Shown here piece by piece: positions 40,447 through 53,200 of a stretch of 64,000 nucleotides of DNA. The notes below the pieces were generated by a model. It worked only from the letters and a program-made list of their open reading frames with translations. It did no database searches and had not been told where the DNA came from. This stretch comes from Symbiodinium natans (lineage: Eukaryota > Sar > Dinophyceae > Suessiales > Symbiodiniaceae). The stretch covers positions 201,001 to 265,000 of the forward strand of contig CAJNDS010001902.1 of assembly GCA_905221605.1 (NCBI GenBank). Direction: 5' to 3'. The position numbers and the translations under genes were made by a program. Each line of letters opens with the position of its first letter. The stretch's first letter is position 1.

Positions 40447-41264
40447 CTCAACCCGAAAGCTCAAGTGCTTGCATCCTCAACGCTGCAAAGCTCAGGTTCA
40501 AGCATGTTTCGGCTTCAATACCCGAAGCGGCCCGAAGCCCCAAATCAGAAACCTTCAAGGGTTCAGAGTTTTGGGGTTTAGGGTTTTTGAGGGTTCAGGA
40601 TTTGGGGTTTTGGAGGGTTTTGCAGGGTTTAGGTTTTAGGACTTGGGGCTTTTAGGGTTTGGGGTTCAGGGTTAGTTGAACCCATCGGTTCAGAAGACAC
40701 CTTTCGCCGAGAGGCCTCGGGCGACCAGCCCGCGAGACACCTGCGAGGGGCCGGCAGCTGCGTGGATGCCCGAGCTGACGGGGTTCTAACGATGGACTTG
40801 AACCACAAGGAGTAATATTATAGGGGTCGGAAGAATGAGGAATAGCATTCCTTATGGTCCTTTTATGAATATACTATAAGACCCCCAAAACCGTGTTCTA
40901 ATTGTTAAGGCCCCTACATTACGCCGTCACAACAGGAAGGTAGCAGGAAAGAATCCAGAGTGCCGAATGCCCTAACTTCCTACTTAGCATGGGTCCGCAA
41001 TCATGAATCTAGAGCCCCAAACCCCACCACCTCAGGATTGACTTTGTCATAGTGGGGTAACATTTTGCATTGTTAAGGGTACTTGAACTCAATAAGGAAT
41101 AGCAATCTATTCTTATCATGAACTAGTTAAGGGGTTCGTTAAGGGCTGGATCGTGGTTGTTCTTTCTCCCAAAGGACATAGGGCGCGCAACTCTGGCCAG
41201 AGCTCCCAGCCCCGGACCCCGCCTTACTTTCGGGGCAGAAGGGCCCCTACTTAGAATCCCAACG

Positions 41265-42366
41265 CTCTAAACCCCAAACCCCAAACCCCAAACCCCAAAC
41301 CCTAAACCCTACAACCCAAAACCTTAAATCCTGAACCATAAAGCCTAAACCCTAAACCCCAAACCCCAAACCCCAAACCCCAAACCCTAAACCCTAAACC
41401 CTAAACCCTAAAGCCCTCAGTGTTCGCCGCAGTTGTTGGTGGGCGCCGTCCTGACTGCGCGCCGTGCGGGTCTCGGCCTTCGGGAGGGCGTCTTTGGGCA
41501 CGTGGTTTAGGGTTTAGGGTTTCGGGCTAAGGGTTTAGGGTTTAGGACTTAGAGTTTAGGGTTTAGAGTTTAGGGTTTAGAGTTTAGGGTTTAGGACTTG
41601 GGTTTGGGTTTTATTCGGTTTCGGGGGTCAGGTGTTTAGCGGTTTAGGGGTCCGGGGGTCAGCATTTCGAGGTTTCCGGGCTTAGGGCTTCTTTAAGTCG
41701 TAGGATTGGGTGCTAGCTTGCCTTTACGCTAAAGCCCGCAAACCCCAAGTCCTAAACACACATTCTCGAGACCCGGCATTCCAACACTCCAGAACCCTAA
41801 ACCCTAATTCCTAACCCTAAACCCTACACTCGAAACCCAAAACCCTAAACCCGAAACCCTAAACCCCAAATCAAACCCTAAAACACCCAAGACCCACAAC
41901 CCGAAAAGCCTCGTCTTCAATCTCTGACCCTCCAAGCTGTGAGAAGCACCCTAGACCCTAAACCCAGCAGGGCTTGGGTCAGGGTTCAGGGTTTAGGGTT
42001 TAGGGTGGAGGGTGGAGGGTTTAGGGTTTGGGTTCAGGGTTCAGGGTGTCTGGGGGTTTCGGGGGTCAGGTGTTAAGCGGTCTAGGGGTTCAGGGTTCAG
42101 GGTTTAGAGGTTTCCGGGCTTCTTTAAATCGTAGGATTGGGGGCTACGTTGCTTGTACGCTAAAGCCCCCAAACCCTAAGTCCGAAAAACACATTCCCGA
42201 AACCCTACATGCCTGCACTCCCGAGCTTTAAACCCTAAACCCTAAACCCTAAACCCCAAACCCTAAACCCTAAACCCAAAACCCTAAACCCCAAACCCGC
42301 AACCCTAAACCCTACACCCTAAACCCTAAACCCCAAACCCCAAACCCTAAACCCCCAAACCCTCAA
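41265..42366. repeat. Degenerate telomere-like tract, both orientations
   Basis: CCCCAAA/CCCTAAA variants at 41265-41415, TTTAGGG variants at 41500-41620, CCCTAAA variants at 41790-41890, TTTAGGG at 41980-42050, and CCCTAAA at 42229-42366. A phrase of about 60 bp (cttctttaa-tcgtaggattgg and following) occurs at both 41690 and 42118, so the tract includes a larger duplicated unit of about 430 bp. Confidence 0.8.
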
Positions 42367-42719
42367 AATCTCCGACCCTCCAAGCTGCGATTAAAAGCCG
42401 TTCAGGCTGCAAGCGGCAGGTGAGAGCTGCAGCTGCGTCGGAGGCAGCAGTTCAGGGCCTACAGGGTCGCTAAACCCTAAACCCTAAGCCCTAAACCCGA
42501 AGTCCGAAACCTTAAGCCCCAAACCCTAAACCCTACACCCTAAACCCTAAGCCCTAAAACCTAAACCCTAAGCCCTAAGCCCTAAGCCCTACACCCTAAA
42601 TCCTAAACCCTAAACCCTTAAATCCTGAACCCTAAACCCTAAACCCTAAACCCAAAACTCCAAGGAAATGTGGGGTTTGGGCTTGAAGGCCGAAGCCTCG
42701 GCAAACTCGGGAAGTTTCA

Positions 42720-43150
42720 CAGCCCCTCCCTAAATCATTATGTGCATAAACATCAGTATAAGCAGAAAAATGAAATTCATAAGCAATAAATAGCCTAATA
42801 TAAATATATAAATATGAATATAGATATACAGTTTTAAATATAAATAGAAACGTGTAAGTATGAAGAAACATGTATATATATATATATAATTTTCTAAACA
42901 TTTTTAGATATAAATATAAATATAATATAAATATAAATATACATTTAAGTCTAAATATATCAATATAAATATAGATATAAATATGTAAATAAAAATACAT
43001 ATAAATATGAATAATACAAATATAATTATAATTATAAGTTAACATATAAGTATACATATATATATAAATAAACAACTGATATAAATATAAATATCTATCT
43101 ATATCTATATATATATATATATAAAGATTAATTAGTTATTTACTTATTTA
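42720..43150. repeat. AT-rich low-complexity island
   Basis: Mostly ATAAATAT and TATA repeats in a GC-rich neighbourhood. A 147-codon Tyr/Ile-rich frame on the minus strand is a by-product of the repeat. Confidence 0.9.
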
Positions 43151-43301
43151 TGTATATTGGTATGGGGGGTTATGGACGAACCAAGTTCCCGAACTCCCTA
43201 CTAGGAATTAGCAACTTCGAGTTTTCAAGCTAAGTGGAGGCTTGCTTCTGAAGCTTGGGTTGCTCGCTTGCCCGACGTTTCGTGACGAGTATTTTGGGTT
43301 G

Positions 43302-43975
43302 TTTAGGGTTTAGGGTTTAGGGTTTAGGGTTTAGGGTTTAGGGTTGCCATAGGCCCCAACACGTTGGACGTAGCCTTTTCAAAGAAGAAGCGGCCACACG
43401 CATGTGTACTATAGTAGCACCTGCGAGCAATAGTACGTCCCCAAACCTACGCAGCCAAAGCTTCAGCTCTTCCAAAACCTGTTGCCTTGCGGGCTTATGA
43501 GGTTTGGTTTCGCAGCCCTTTTGAGGGTTTATCAGGTTTCTAGGGTTTATAAGCTTTATAGCGAGGGAGTACAGGGTTCATGAAGGTTCATAGGGTTTAG
43601 GGTTTAGGGTTTAGGGTTTAGGGTATCCAAGCTTTGGTGGTGCGAGGCTGTGGTGGCGCAGACTCAGCGCAGGGCAGATCAGGAGGCAGGGCTTCGGGCA
43701 CAGAATTTAGGTTTTAGGGTTTCGGGTTTCGGGTTTCGGGTTTAGTGTTTAGGGTTTAGGGTTAGGGTATTCGAGGGATTTTTAGGTTTGTTGGTCTGTT
43801 GGGGTTTGTGGGGTTTGTATGGGTTTGTAGGGGTGTGTAGGGTTTCGGCGGTAAGCCTTCGAATCCCCAGAGGCCCACTGCGTCCTCCAGCCGAAAGGTT
43901 TAGGGTTTAGGGTTTAGGGTTTAGGGTTTAGGGTTTAGGGTTTAGGGGTTTAGGGTTTAGGGTTTAGGGTCTAGG
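43302..43975 (+). repeat. Three TTTAGGG arrays
   Basis: Clusters at about 43302-43346, 43592-43625 and 43899-43975, separated by 200-300 bp of unassigned sequence. Confidence 0.9.
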
Positions 43976-44060
43976 TTCTTTCTGTTTTGGAGGGTCGTTA
44001 TGATGGGGAATGCTGCCGTGAACCGGACGCCAGTTCTGCACAAGCCCCCGCTTCAAGCCT

Positions 44061-44160
44061 CGGGATTAGGGTTTAGGGCTTTTAGGGTTTAGGGCTTTAG
44101 GGTTTAGGGTTTAGGGTTTAGGGTTTAGGGTTTAGGGTTTAGGGTTTAGGGTTTAGGGTT
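44061..44160 (+). repeat. Interstitial telomeric array (TTTAGGG)n
   Basis: About 13 units ending 25 bp before the first candidate carotenoid oxygenase exon. Confidence 0.95.
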
Positions 44161-44184
44161 GCTGCAGATTTTGCTGTGGTCCAG

Positions 44185-44236
44185 GCCTTCGCTCGGGGCT
44201 ATGAGTCTGCGAGGGGCCCGGCCGATGAGTTTCAGC
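44185..44236 (+). CDS. CCD candidate exon a (AFARGYESARGPADEF)
   Basis: Follows CAG|G. It reads AFARGYESARGPADEFQQ and is followed by a GC donor. Family members often have a RGY..E/DF segment shortly before the GLRGTYYRNGP block. This is the weakest of the upstream exons. Confidence 0.5.
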
Positions 44237-47200
44237 AGGCCACTATGACTGTTACATTCCTTAATGACCATGTTCCCAGACCCCTGAGAGGATCCAAAAA
44301 TTAGATCCCCTTAAGGGTTCCTAAGAATAACCCAATAGTAGTATAGGGTACTATTTGGGGGTTCCATTTTTTGGATCCTCCCAGGGGTCTGGATTAGTAC
44401 TTATGTTATGACAGCTGGTGCGATATGTGTGTGCAAAGATGCTGTTTTTATCGGGGCAAGGACATACTTGCTCTTCTGGAAAGTCTTTCCATCTCAGTAG
44501 CCTTGCTGCTGACAGGAGGACGCTACTCTTGGAGGTATGGTGAAAAGCAAGCAGCCCAACCCTAAATCCTAAACCCCAAGCCGTTTTTATAAACCCTAAA
44601 CCCTCTACCCCAAAGCTGCAAAGAAAGGCTCCCTAAGACCTCAACCCTTAACACCCCTGCCCGCCAGCAACAGCCGCCTTCCACCCCACCCTCCTCTCGA
44701 AACCGCCCCACCGAGGCAAGCAGCGAAGGTTGCTTCACCTTGCATTCGAAGGCTTCCCTGGCTTTTTCACTTTGGTGTGTCATTTTGGCAGTCTTTTTTG
44801 GGGTGAGGATTTCGATGTTAACATGTTAGCTACGCCAAATACCCATTCGATCGGGCCCCCTTATGACCCCGAACATACGGGTCCGAGAGAATAGCGGGTA
44901 CTCAGAACGGGACCCGTGAAGCTCGAGGCCCTAATTCCTTCTAAAGGTGGCTCCTCTTTGGCCACTTGTGGGTCTTAGTTGCTGAGGCAACAGCTCCTAA
45001 CCCTAAACCCTAAACCCTAAACCCTAAACCCTAAACCCTAAACCCTAAACCCTAAACCCGAAACCCTCAACCCGGCAGGACTTGCCCAAGGGTCTGCGGG
45101 GCACCTACTACCGCAACGGCCCGGCCAAGCTGAAGGCGTCGTCGTCCGTGGAGCTCAGGGAAGACACCCCAAAATCCTCGGGTTTAGGGTTTAGGGCCAG
45201 GGTTTAGGAAGTTTAGGGTTTAGGGTTTAGGGTTTAGGGTTTAGGGTTTTAGAGTTTAGGGTTCAGGGTTCAGGGTTTAGGGTTTAGGGTTTGCAGGTTT
45301 TGGGTCTAGGGGTTGAAAGCCCTAAAACCCTAAACCCCAAACCTTCTGCCCTAAACAGGCATCAGGCACCGGGGTTTTGTCGGTGGTCGCAGTTGTAGCC
45401 TCGGCTTGAACTTCCAAACTCTCAATTTCTAAGCCCCTTTACCCTAAACAATGCCCCGAAGCCCCAAGCCCGTTTGTAGGGTTTAGGGCTGTCACGGGGT
45501 CTGGGGTGTAGGGTGTGAAGTTGCAGAAGCTCAGGGGCTTGGCCTTGGGATTGAACTGTGGCCTCAGGCTTAAGGTTTAGGGCTTAGGGTTCAAGGTTCC
45601 GAAGCTTTTCTGCCCCCCAGGGGGCATCCTAGAAGATGTCGCATGAACTGCTGCATGAGGGGGAGGTTGGCCCGAGTTCTGGCCCCTTGTCGTTCCTCAA
45701 ACTGTAACTGTGAGGAACATACTGCAATAGAGACCCCGCACCCCGCAAGGCCGTTAAACCCCAATGTGCCCAAAGCCCTAAAAGCCATTCTAATCGTGCG
45801 AAATGCTCCCCCGGACCGTAGGTAGGGGATGACCAGATCATGCACCCCTTCGACGGCGACGGCATGGCCCCGGCCCTCAGGATTTAAGCCAGTGAGGGTT
45901 TTGAGGAGTTTTGAGGGCCTAAACCCTAAACCTGAAACCCTGAACCCTAAAGTTAGGGGTTTAGGTTTCGGGTTGCGAGGAGTTGGGGTCTGGGGTGTCG
46001 GGGTTTAGGGTAGTTTGAGGCTTTAGAGGTGGCAGGCGCTTTCGGGCACACAGCGCGGCTTTGGGGCTTCAAGGCGGTTTTCTGGAGGCTGAAGGGCTTC
46101 CCCGGTCGCGGGCATGGCCCGGTGTTTTTTTCTCCGAGTGCTTAGACCTGCAATGTCTTCAACTCGGGCATGTCACGTCGCGCGCACAAACTCTGGGCGA
46201 TTTGCTTTCCCCCTGCTCTCATCCCAAGAACCTGAAACCCCTCAGCTTCAGACCTGCGTTGGAAAGTTGACCCTGAACCCCTGAGCTCCTAGACCCTATA
46301 TAAGCCCTAACCCTACCCTAAACCGTAAACCGTAAACCGTAAGCCGTAAACCCTAAACCCTAAACCCTAAACCCTAAACCCTAAACCCTAAACCCTAAAC
46401 CCTAAACCCTAAACCCTAAACCCTAAACCCCTAAACCCTAAACCCTACACCGCAGATGCTTGGAGGTTGCCGCTGTCACCTTCGATGGCCAGGGCAACGC
46501 TCACTTCAGGACCCTGCAGAACGCTGCGGGTCTCTTGGGCACTCGTGCCTCGCCCCAAACCCCAAACCACAAACTCAACAGATTAAACCCTAAACCCTAA
46601 ACCTAAACTCTAAACCCTAAACCCTAAACCCTAAACCCTAAACCCTAAACCCTAAACCCCAAACCCTAAACCCTAAACCCTAAATTCCGTGGTCACCAAA
46701 CCCTTCGGCCGATGTTCAGAACCTCTGGGCCCTTGAACCCTCAAGGCCTGAAGAGGGTTCTAGGGCTTTTAGGCTGGGCTTCAGGGTTTAGGGTTCTAGG
46801 GTTTTAGGGTTTAGGGTTCTGGTTCAGCATTTCGGGTTTCGGGCTGGATGTTAGTCCCCAGCCAAACTTACTGGTTCGTAGCCGGGAGTTTTTTGCTCAC
46901 TATGATCCCCTCAAAAGGTTTCACAGCTGGGTACATGAAGTATGGGTTGTAGTATAAGTATCCCCAAAGGACACCAATTGTGTACGCTCACCTATACGTA
47001 TCAGTAACATTCCCTAAACCCTAAACCCCAAACTCAGTTTCATATGGGTCCAACCTCCCGAATTCCCTACGAAGAACAAGCAAGGCAACCCTCCACTGTG
47101 AATATCGGAGGTGGGATGAGCCTAGAGGTTCTAGGGTTCGGGGTTTAGGGTTCAGGGCTTGGGGCTTCGATTTGGGGACTAGGTTTTAGGGATTAGGGTT

Positions 47201-50200
47201 GAGGTCTTGGGATTTAGAGTTTAAAGTCCGTGTTTGCACGATCCTTTCTGCCATCACTTCAGGTGACCCCTCAACTGCCGCAAGAGTCTTCATCATCTAC
47301 GCCGCTATTCGCCACCTACATCCACCCTAACCCCTAAACCCTAAACCCTAAGCTCTAAACCCTAAACCCTAAACCCTAGACCCTAAACCCTAGCCCCTAA
47401 GCCTAAACCCTAAACCCTAAACCCTAAACCCTAAACCCCAAACCCTAAACCCTGAACCCTAAACCCTAAACCCCAAACCCCAAACCCTGAAGCCTAAACC
47501 CTAGCCCTCCTACCTGAAACCCTAGGCGAGCACTGTGCCTCCTGCACATATCCCAAGATCCTGGAACCCTACAACCCTAAACCCTAAAGCCATAAGAGCC
47601 CTAAAGCCGCAAAGCCCTAAACCCTAAACCCTAAACCCTAAAGCCCCCAAAACCCTAAACCCTAAACCCTAAACCCTAAACCCTAAACCCTAAACCCTAA
47701 ACCCTGAACCCTGAACCCTGAACCCTGAACCCTGAACCCTGAACCCTAAACCCTAAACCCTAAACCCTAAACCCTAAAACATCACGACTTTCGGATGGAA
47801 CGCAGGAACCGCTTCGTGCGCACCCCCGGCTTCGTGGAGGAGCTCGAGGCTCAGAAGATGCCGCGGGCCAAGCTGCGGGCTCCGGAGGCTTTTAGGGTGT
47901 TAGGGTGTTAGGGTTTTGGGTTTGGGGTTTGGGGTTTAGGGTTTAGGGTTTGGGGTTTAGGGTGTTTGGGGTTTAGGGTTTCGGGTTTAGGGTTTAGGGT
48001 TTGGGGTTAGGGTTTAGGGTTTAGCTAGGCATTGTCGGCTGTTGAGGACTTGGCCTGTTTAGGTTGTTGAGGCTGTTTAGGGTTTAGGCTGCTTTGAAAT
48101 TTGGAGCTTTGGCAGTTTAGGGTTTTAGGATTACCCTAAACCCTAAACCCTAAACCCTAAACCCTAAACCCTAAACCCTAAACCCTAAACCCTAAACCCT
48201 AAACCCGAAACCCTAAACCCTAAACCCTAAACCCTAAAATTCGGGTTCAGGATCCTCTGGGGTTTACGGAGCTGCCCTCAGATGCACATCTCAGTATCTC
48301 CCCCCAGAAGATGGGGTGCCCTCGTAGACCTTGATTATCGTCCTAAAACCTGAAACCCTAAACCCTAAACTCTAAACCCTAAACCCTAAACCCTAAACCC
48401 TAAACCCTAAACCCTAAACCCTAAACCCGAAACCCTAAACCCTAAACCCTGGGTTTAGGGTTCAGGGCCCAGGGCCGCTCTTTTGGTAAACCCCGCATCT
48501 CAGAAGTCTTCCTCTGGACCGGTCTTGCAAGCCCCCCAGTCCCACAAGAACACGACAACGGCCGCAATGATGAATGCTCCTCTTCTGTATATGTTAGATA
48601 CTTATACACAAAATGTATTTCCATAAACATATCTAGATAGAGATAGATAGATACATACATATATATATATATACACACACACACACACGCGTGTTGTGTT
48701 TTCAGATCGTATAAGCAAGCACATACAACAATATCATTGTTGTCGTGAGTAGCTGTATTGAATTACACATTACTTTGCTGCTTGCTGGAGGCTCTATCGC
48801 GGCCAGTTCTCACTGAAGAGCGGTGGCTGGCTCGCAAATGCCAGGAGCCTGAGTGGCAGGAGGCAGAGTTTGGGGATTTGATTCTTGCTATGCATACAGG
48901 GTTTTTAGGGGTTTTGAGTCTGTGAAAGGGTATGTTCGTGTTTTAGTGTTCAGGGTGTAGCGCTTTGGGCCCCTGGACACAAACAGGTGAAACCTCACAG
49001 CTTCTGGTCGCAATCCTGTTCAAGTCCCGGCTGATCTGTGGTTCATGGCAGGAATGGGAGAGTCCAGCTAAGTGCATAGGCGTGTTCCGACTAAGTGTTC
49101 CCCCCTTCTTACATACTGTCCCCTTAAGATACGATTCTTGGGGTGTTCCTCCTTATACTAACAGTCCTTAATAGGGATTGTAGTACCCCCGATTATAATC
49201 CCCATTAAGGACTGTTAGCATAAGGGGGAACATCCCAGTATGGTTCCCTCTTTTGAGAATGGGGACCCTGACCCTCCGCATGTCTCTCCCTGCACAGCCC
49301 ATGCCCTGGCACCCTCATTGAGTTCAGGGTTTAGGGTTTAGGGTTTATAGGGTTTAGGGTTGCTTTCCAAATTGGGGTCCCTTTGTGCGTCCTTTGATAC
49401 AGGTGCCATGTTTTATAGGGGATCCATAAAGGTTCTCGGAACTACGTAAATCCTGGCCGCCAAGCCCTCGCGCCCCCTTTGCGCCGAGGCCTTCGACATG
49501 CGCGTGAAGAACCTTGCCAACACCAACGTCATGACCTGGGCAGGACGCCGTACTCATGTCATGGTAGGGAATGAGGCCGCGGTTTGGGAGGGAGGGGTGC
49601 TCTTGAGCAAGTTCCGGACGGCGGATGTCAAGATGTGCGGCTACAGTCGGGTCGTCTCAACGCGTGATCGGGTCTTGGACTTGTTTGCACAAGCCGAGAA
49701 AGCCCACCTGTCACGAAGACCCTCAAACTCCCAACCTGCGCCATAACTCCCAAATCCTCGACCCCAAACCCTAAGCCCCCAAACGCGCCCCAAACTCACC
49801 CGGGCTGCCCACCGCCAGAATCTGTGGACCAGGCCACCTCTTTGCCCTGTGGGAGGGTGGCAAGCCCACCGAGTGGGGTGGCCAAACGATGTGGAGGGCT
49901 TCAGGGTTTTCTGCCTGGGAACCGGTTTTGGGTTCAGGGTTTCAGGTCTCCATGGCTTTGATGGAGGGCTTACGGTCTAGGGTCTAGGGTTTAGGGGGTG
50001 TAGGGTTTAGGGTTTCGGATTTAGGGTTTCGGGTTCAGGGTTTAGGGTCAGGGTTTAGGGGGTGTACGGTTTGGGGTTTAGGTGGGGCAAGGGGGTAGGG
50101 TGAGGGCCCTCGGACCTTTCGCTCGGGGCGGGAAGGCTCCTGGCTTGTTTCTAGAGGGAGTTTGGGGTTTGTAGAGCTCGCTTTTGGTGTCTGGCGGTTT

Positions 50201-53200
50201 CAAGGCCTTAGGCACAGGGTTGGAGGGTAGGGCTTAGGGCGTTGAGAGGTTGGAAGTACTAGTCACAAGTAGGGCGTCTTCGCGATTTTTGTTGCATGTG
50301 ATGAAGGCATTCAGGTTTTGGATTGAGGAAATTGGGGTCGAAGCTTCGTTTTCCTTGGAGGACTCTTCAGGCTTTTTGAGTGTGCCTTTTTGTTTTGAAG
50401 GTGGGTTTGCGGTCCATGGCCCAATGCATTTCTGCGCTCTTGTGAGGGAACTTAAAGTACGCTACCATAAAAAGGATACTTGATTATTTTAGTTTTTTTG
50501 TTTTTTTCGGACTATCCGTGAGTTACAAGGACCCAGAGTAGGCCCTTATTCTTATTTTTTTCGGGCTTTAGGTTCCCTTTCTATCCCCATTAAACCACAA
50601 AGGGCACCCTGTTTATGCCTAGGTTGCTCTTAGTCTAGTAACTATGTACGAGTATCCCGTTGCTCTTGGGTCTAGCAAGTATGTACGAGTATCCCTAAAC
50701 CCTAACCCCTAACCCCTAAACCCGAAACCCTAAACCCAAGTGCCCTTCAAAGCCCTTTGTTTTGCTCTGAGGTTGGATCCCCTCAGCGTGGCGACGCTTG
50801 GGGAGGCCGGCGGAAGCCCTAAACCCCAAATCGTATAACGCCTTAAACCAAAATCTCGCCAGGCACATCCCCAGAGCCCTGGCACGCTGAACTGCAAGAT
50901 CCAGAAAGCCAACCCAAATCGCTCATGGTGCGACTTAGGGTTTCCTAGGTAGGATAAGGGGGACCCTTAACAGGGAACCCCTTCTTAACCCTCTTCTGGC
51001 TTTCTTTAACAGGGACCTTACTCAGAGGGTCTATATCCCCAAGGGTCCCCCTAATCCTATCCCCTAGGGTTTCGGGTCTAGGGTTTCGGGTTTGCGGTTT
51101 AGGGTTCTGCTGCATGGGCCCCCTACTTCGCATAGGGTATATCAGGGGCATATACGGGGTACCCTTGACAGGGCCCATACGAAGGGACCATGCAACCACC
51201 CTTGGGGTTCGGGTTTGGGGTTTAGGGTTAGGGTTTAGGGTTTCGGGTTTAGGGTTTAGGGTTTCGGGTTTAGGGTTTAGGGTTTCGGGTTTAGGGTTTA
51301 GGGTTTAGGGTTAGTTGAGGGCTGTTGCCCCGGCCAGTCGTCCTTTGCCGGCGCCCTCAAGAGCGGGGACAACTTCACGGCGCCACCTGGCCTTCTTCGG
51401 GTTTAGGGTTTATAGGGTTTAGGGTTTTGGGGTTTAGGGAAACTCCAGACTTCCCAGTTAACCCGAGATCCTTAGGCTCCACATCCCAGCACAAACTACA
51501 AAACACTGGACCCTCCACCCTGAACCCTAAATCAGCGGTCTTGGGGTTTAGGGTTTAGGGTTTAGGGTTTAGGGTTTAGGGTTTAGGGTTGTTGTTTTTT
51601 TTTGAAAAGAGGCTCCAAGATGAACCAGCCCTGCCCCTAAAACCCTAAAACCTCAAAATCTAGATTCAATAAGAAAGGCACCAAACCCTAGCACTGCACC
51701 CCTCAACCCTGAACCCTGAACTTTAACCCCGAACCCTGACCCCAAGAACCCTAAACCCTAAACCCTAAACCCAAACCCTAAACCCTAAAGCCTAAACCCT
51801 AAAGCCTAAACCCTAAACCCTAAACCCTAAACCCAGACGCGCCCAGGCATCCGCGGTTCGATGCGAGATCGGGTCGACAGGCCGCCACCCCACGCCCCGA
51901 AGCACACTAACTGCAGGGTATAGGGTTTGGGGTTTAGGGTGTTTAGGGTTTAGGGTTTAGGGTTAGGGTTTGGGTTTAGGGTTTGGGCTGTAGGGTTTAG
52001 GGTTTAGGGCCTGGGGGGCTACTTTAGGAGTTTTTGGGCTTCGAGAGCTCAGGGGGGTTGAGGGATGTAGGGTTTAGCGCTGACTGTACGGTATAGGGTA
52101 GGGGGCTCGGGGGGTTTAGGGGTTGGGCTTTACAGGGGTTTGAGGGGTGTTTCAGGGGGTTTTAGTTGACTGCAGGGTCTTCGGGGCTAAGGGGGTTTTA
52201 GGGGTCTAGGGTTTAGGGTTGACTGAAGCGGTTTGGGGGTTTAGGGATGTTGGGGTTTGGGGGTTTAAGGGGTTAAGGGTTTAGGATGTAGGGGAATTGA
52301 ACATAAACAAATACATTGCATATTAAGTCATTTTGACAAAGAATATAAGAAGCTAACCAATTTAAAAGATAAGAAGAACTATTTAAAAGACATTATAGAT
52401 AAATCATACTTAGGTACAAGCCGTTATTTAAAAATATGTTAGGATGATTGAGAAATACAAAGAATTTTGGTTATTAAACTATGACGTTAAACATCTTAGA
52501 GTATCCTATGATTTTAAACATGGTGTTTATCAATATAGAAACCAATATGAACAAACAATAAGCAGGATTCTGCTCTTAATTTGCTATGAATATTTTCAGT
52601 CACAAGTAGGTCTTTACAGAAACTATTTTAATTTTGATGCTTTGTGGGGGTATTTATATATAATATTTTTTCAGAAGAAGAACAAGTATAAAATAGATAC
52701 GCAACCATAATAGTATTCATTATATAATATTATCGTTGAGAACCCCAACACCCCATACTCTGCCCCATAAACCGAAACAACCTAACCTTGCCCATTTCGG
52801 GATGTTACATCACCTGATGAATAGGATGATTTTCTATATGGTAATGTGTTTTAGGATATAATGGCTACTATTTGGTTGACGGTGAACTGGGCGACCCCAC
52901 TTGTCCATTTTGGATAATTGCACCTTATTTTCTATATGTTAAAGTGTTTTAGGATATTATGGCTATGATTTGGGCTGTAGTGGTGCAATTACCCAAACTG
53001 GGCAAGGCCTTCCCTGACTCCTAAAACCCCCCAAAACACCTTAAACCTTGAATCTCTAAACCCTCCTAAACTCCCCTTAAAAATCCCCTCTCTGACCTCT
53101 CCTGAACCCCTAAACCCGCCAAGCCCCTAAAGTAGGGTCCTATACCCTAAGCCCTAAGCCCCAAACCCCAAACCCCAAACCCTAAACCCTAAACTCCAAA

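Larger units (their letters stand above)
38547..44184. other. Telomeric-repeat-rich tract without an identified gene
   Basis: Arrays in both orientations alternate with 80-200 bp non-repeat islands. Islands at 38870-38994 and 39533-39628 each hold a frame ending in a stop with protein-like composition (EDARRQAAKMASKRAE; TEKSVAAKQKARVDANPDLG). They may be terminal exons, but I recognise no family. Islands near 40140-40215, 41415-41505 and 43980-44060 could also be exons. None is assigned. Confidence 0.4.

Noticed and set aside
42632-43075. 147-codon Tyr/Ile-rich frame on the minus strand
   Set aside because: Entirely produced by ATATAA-type low-complexity sequence.
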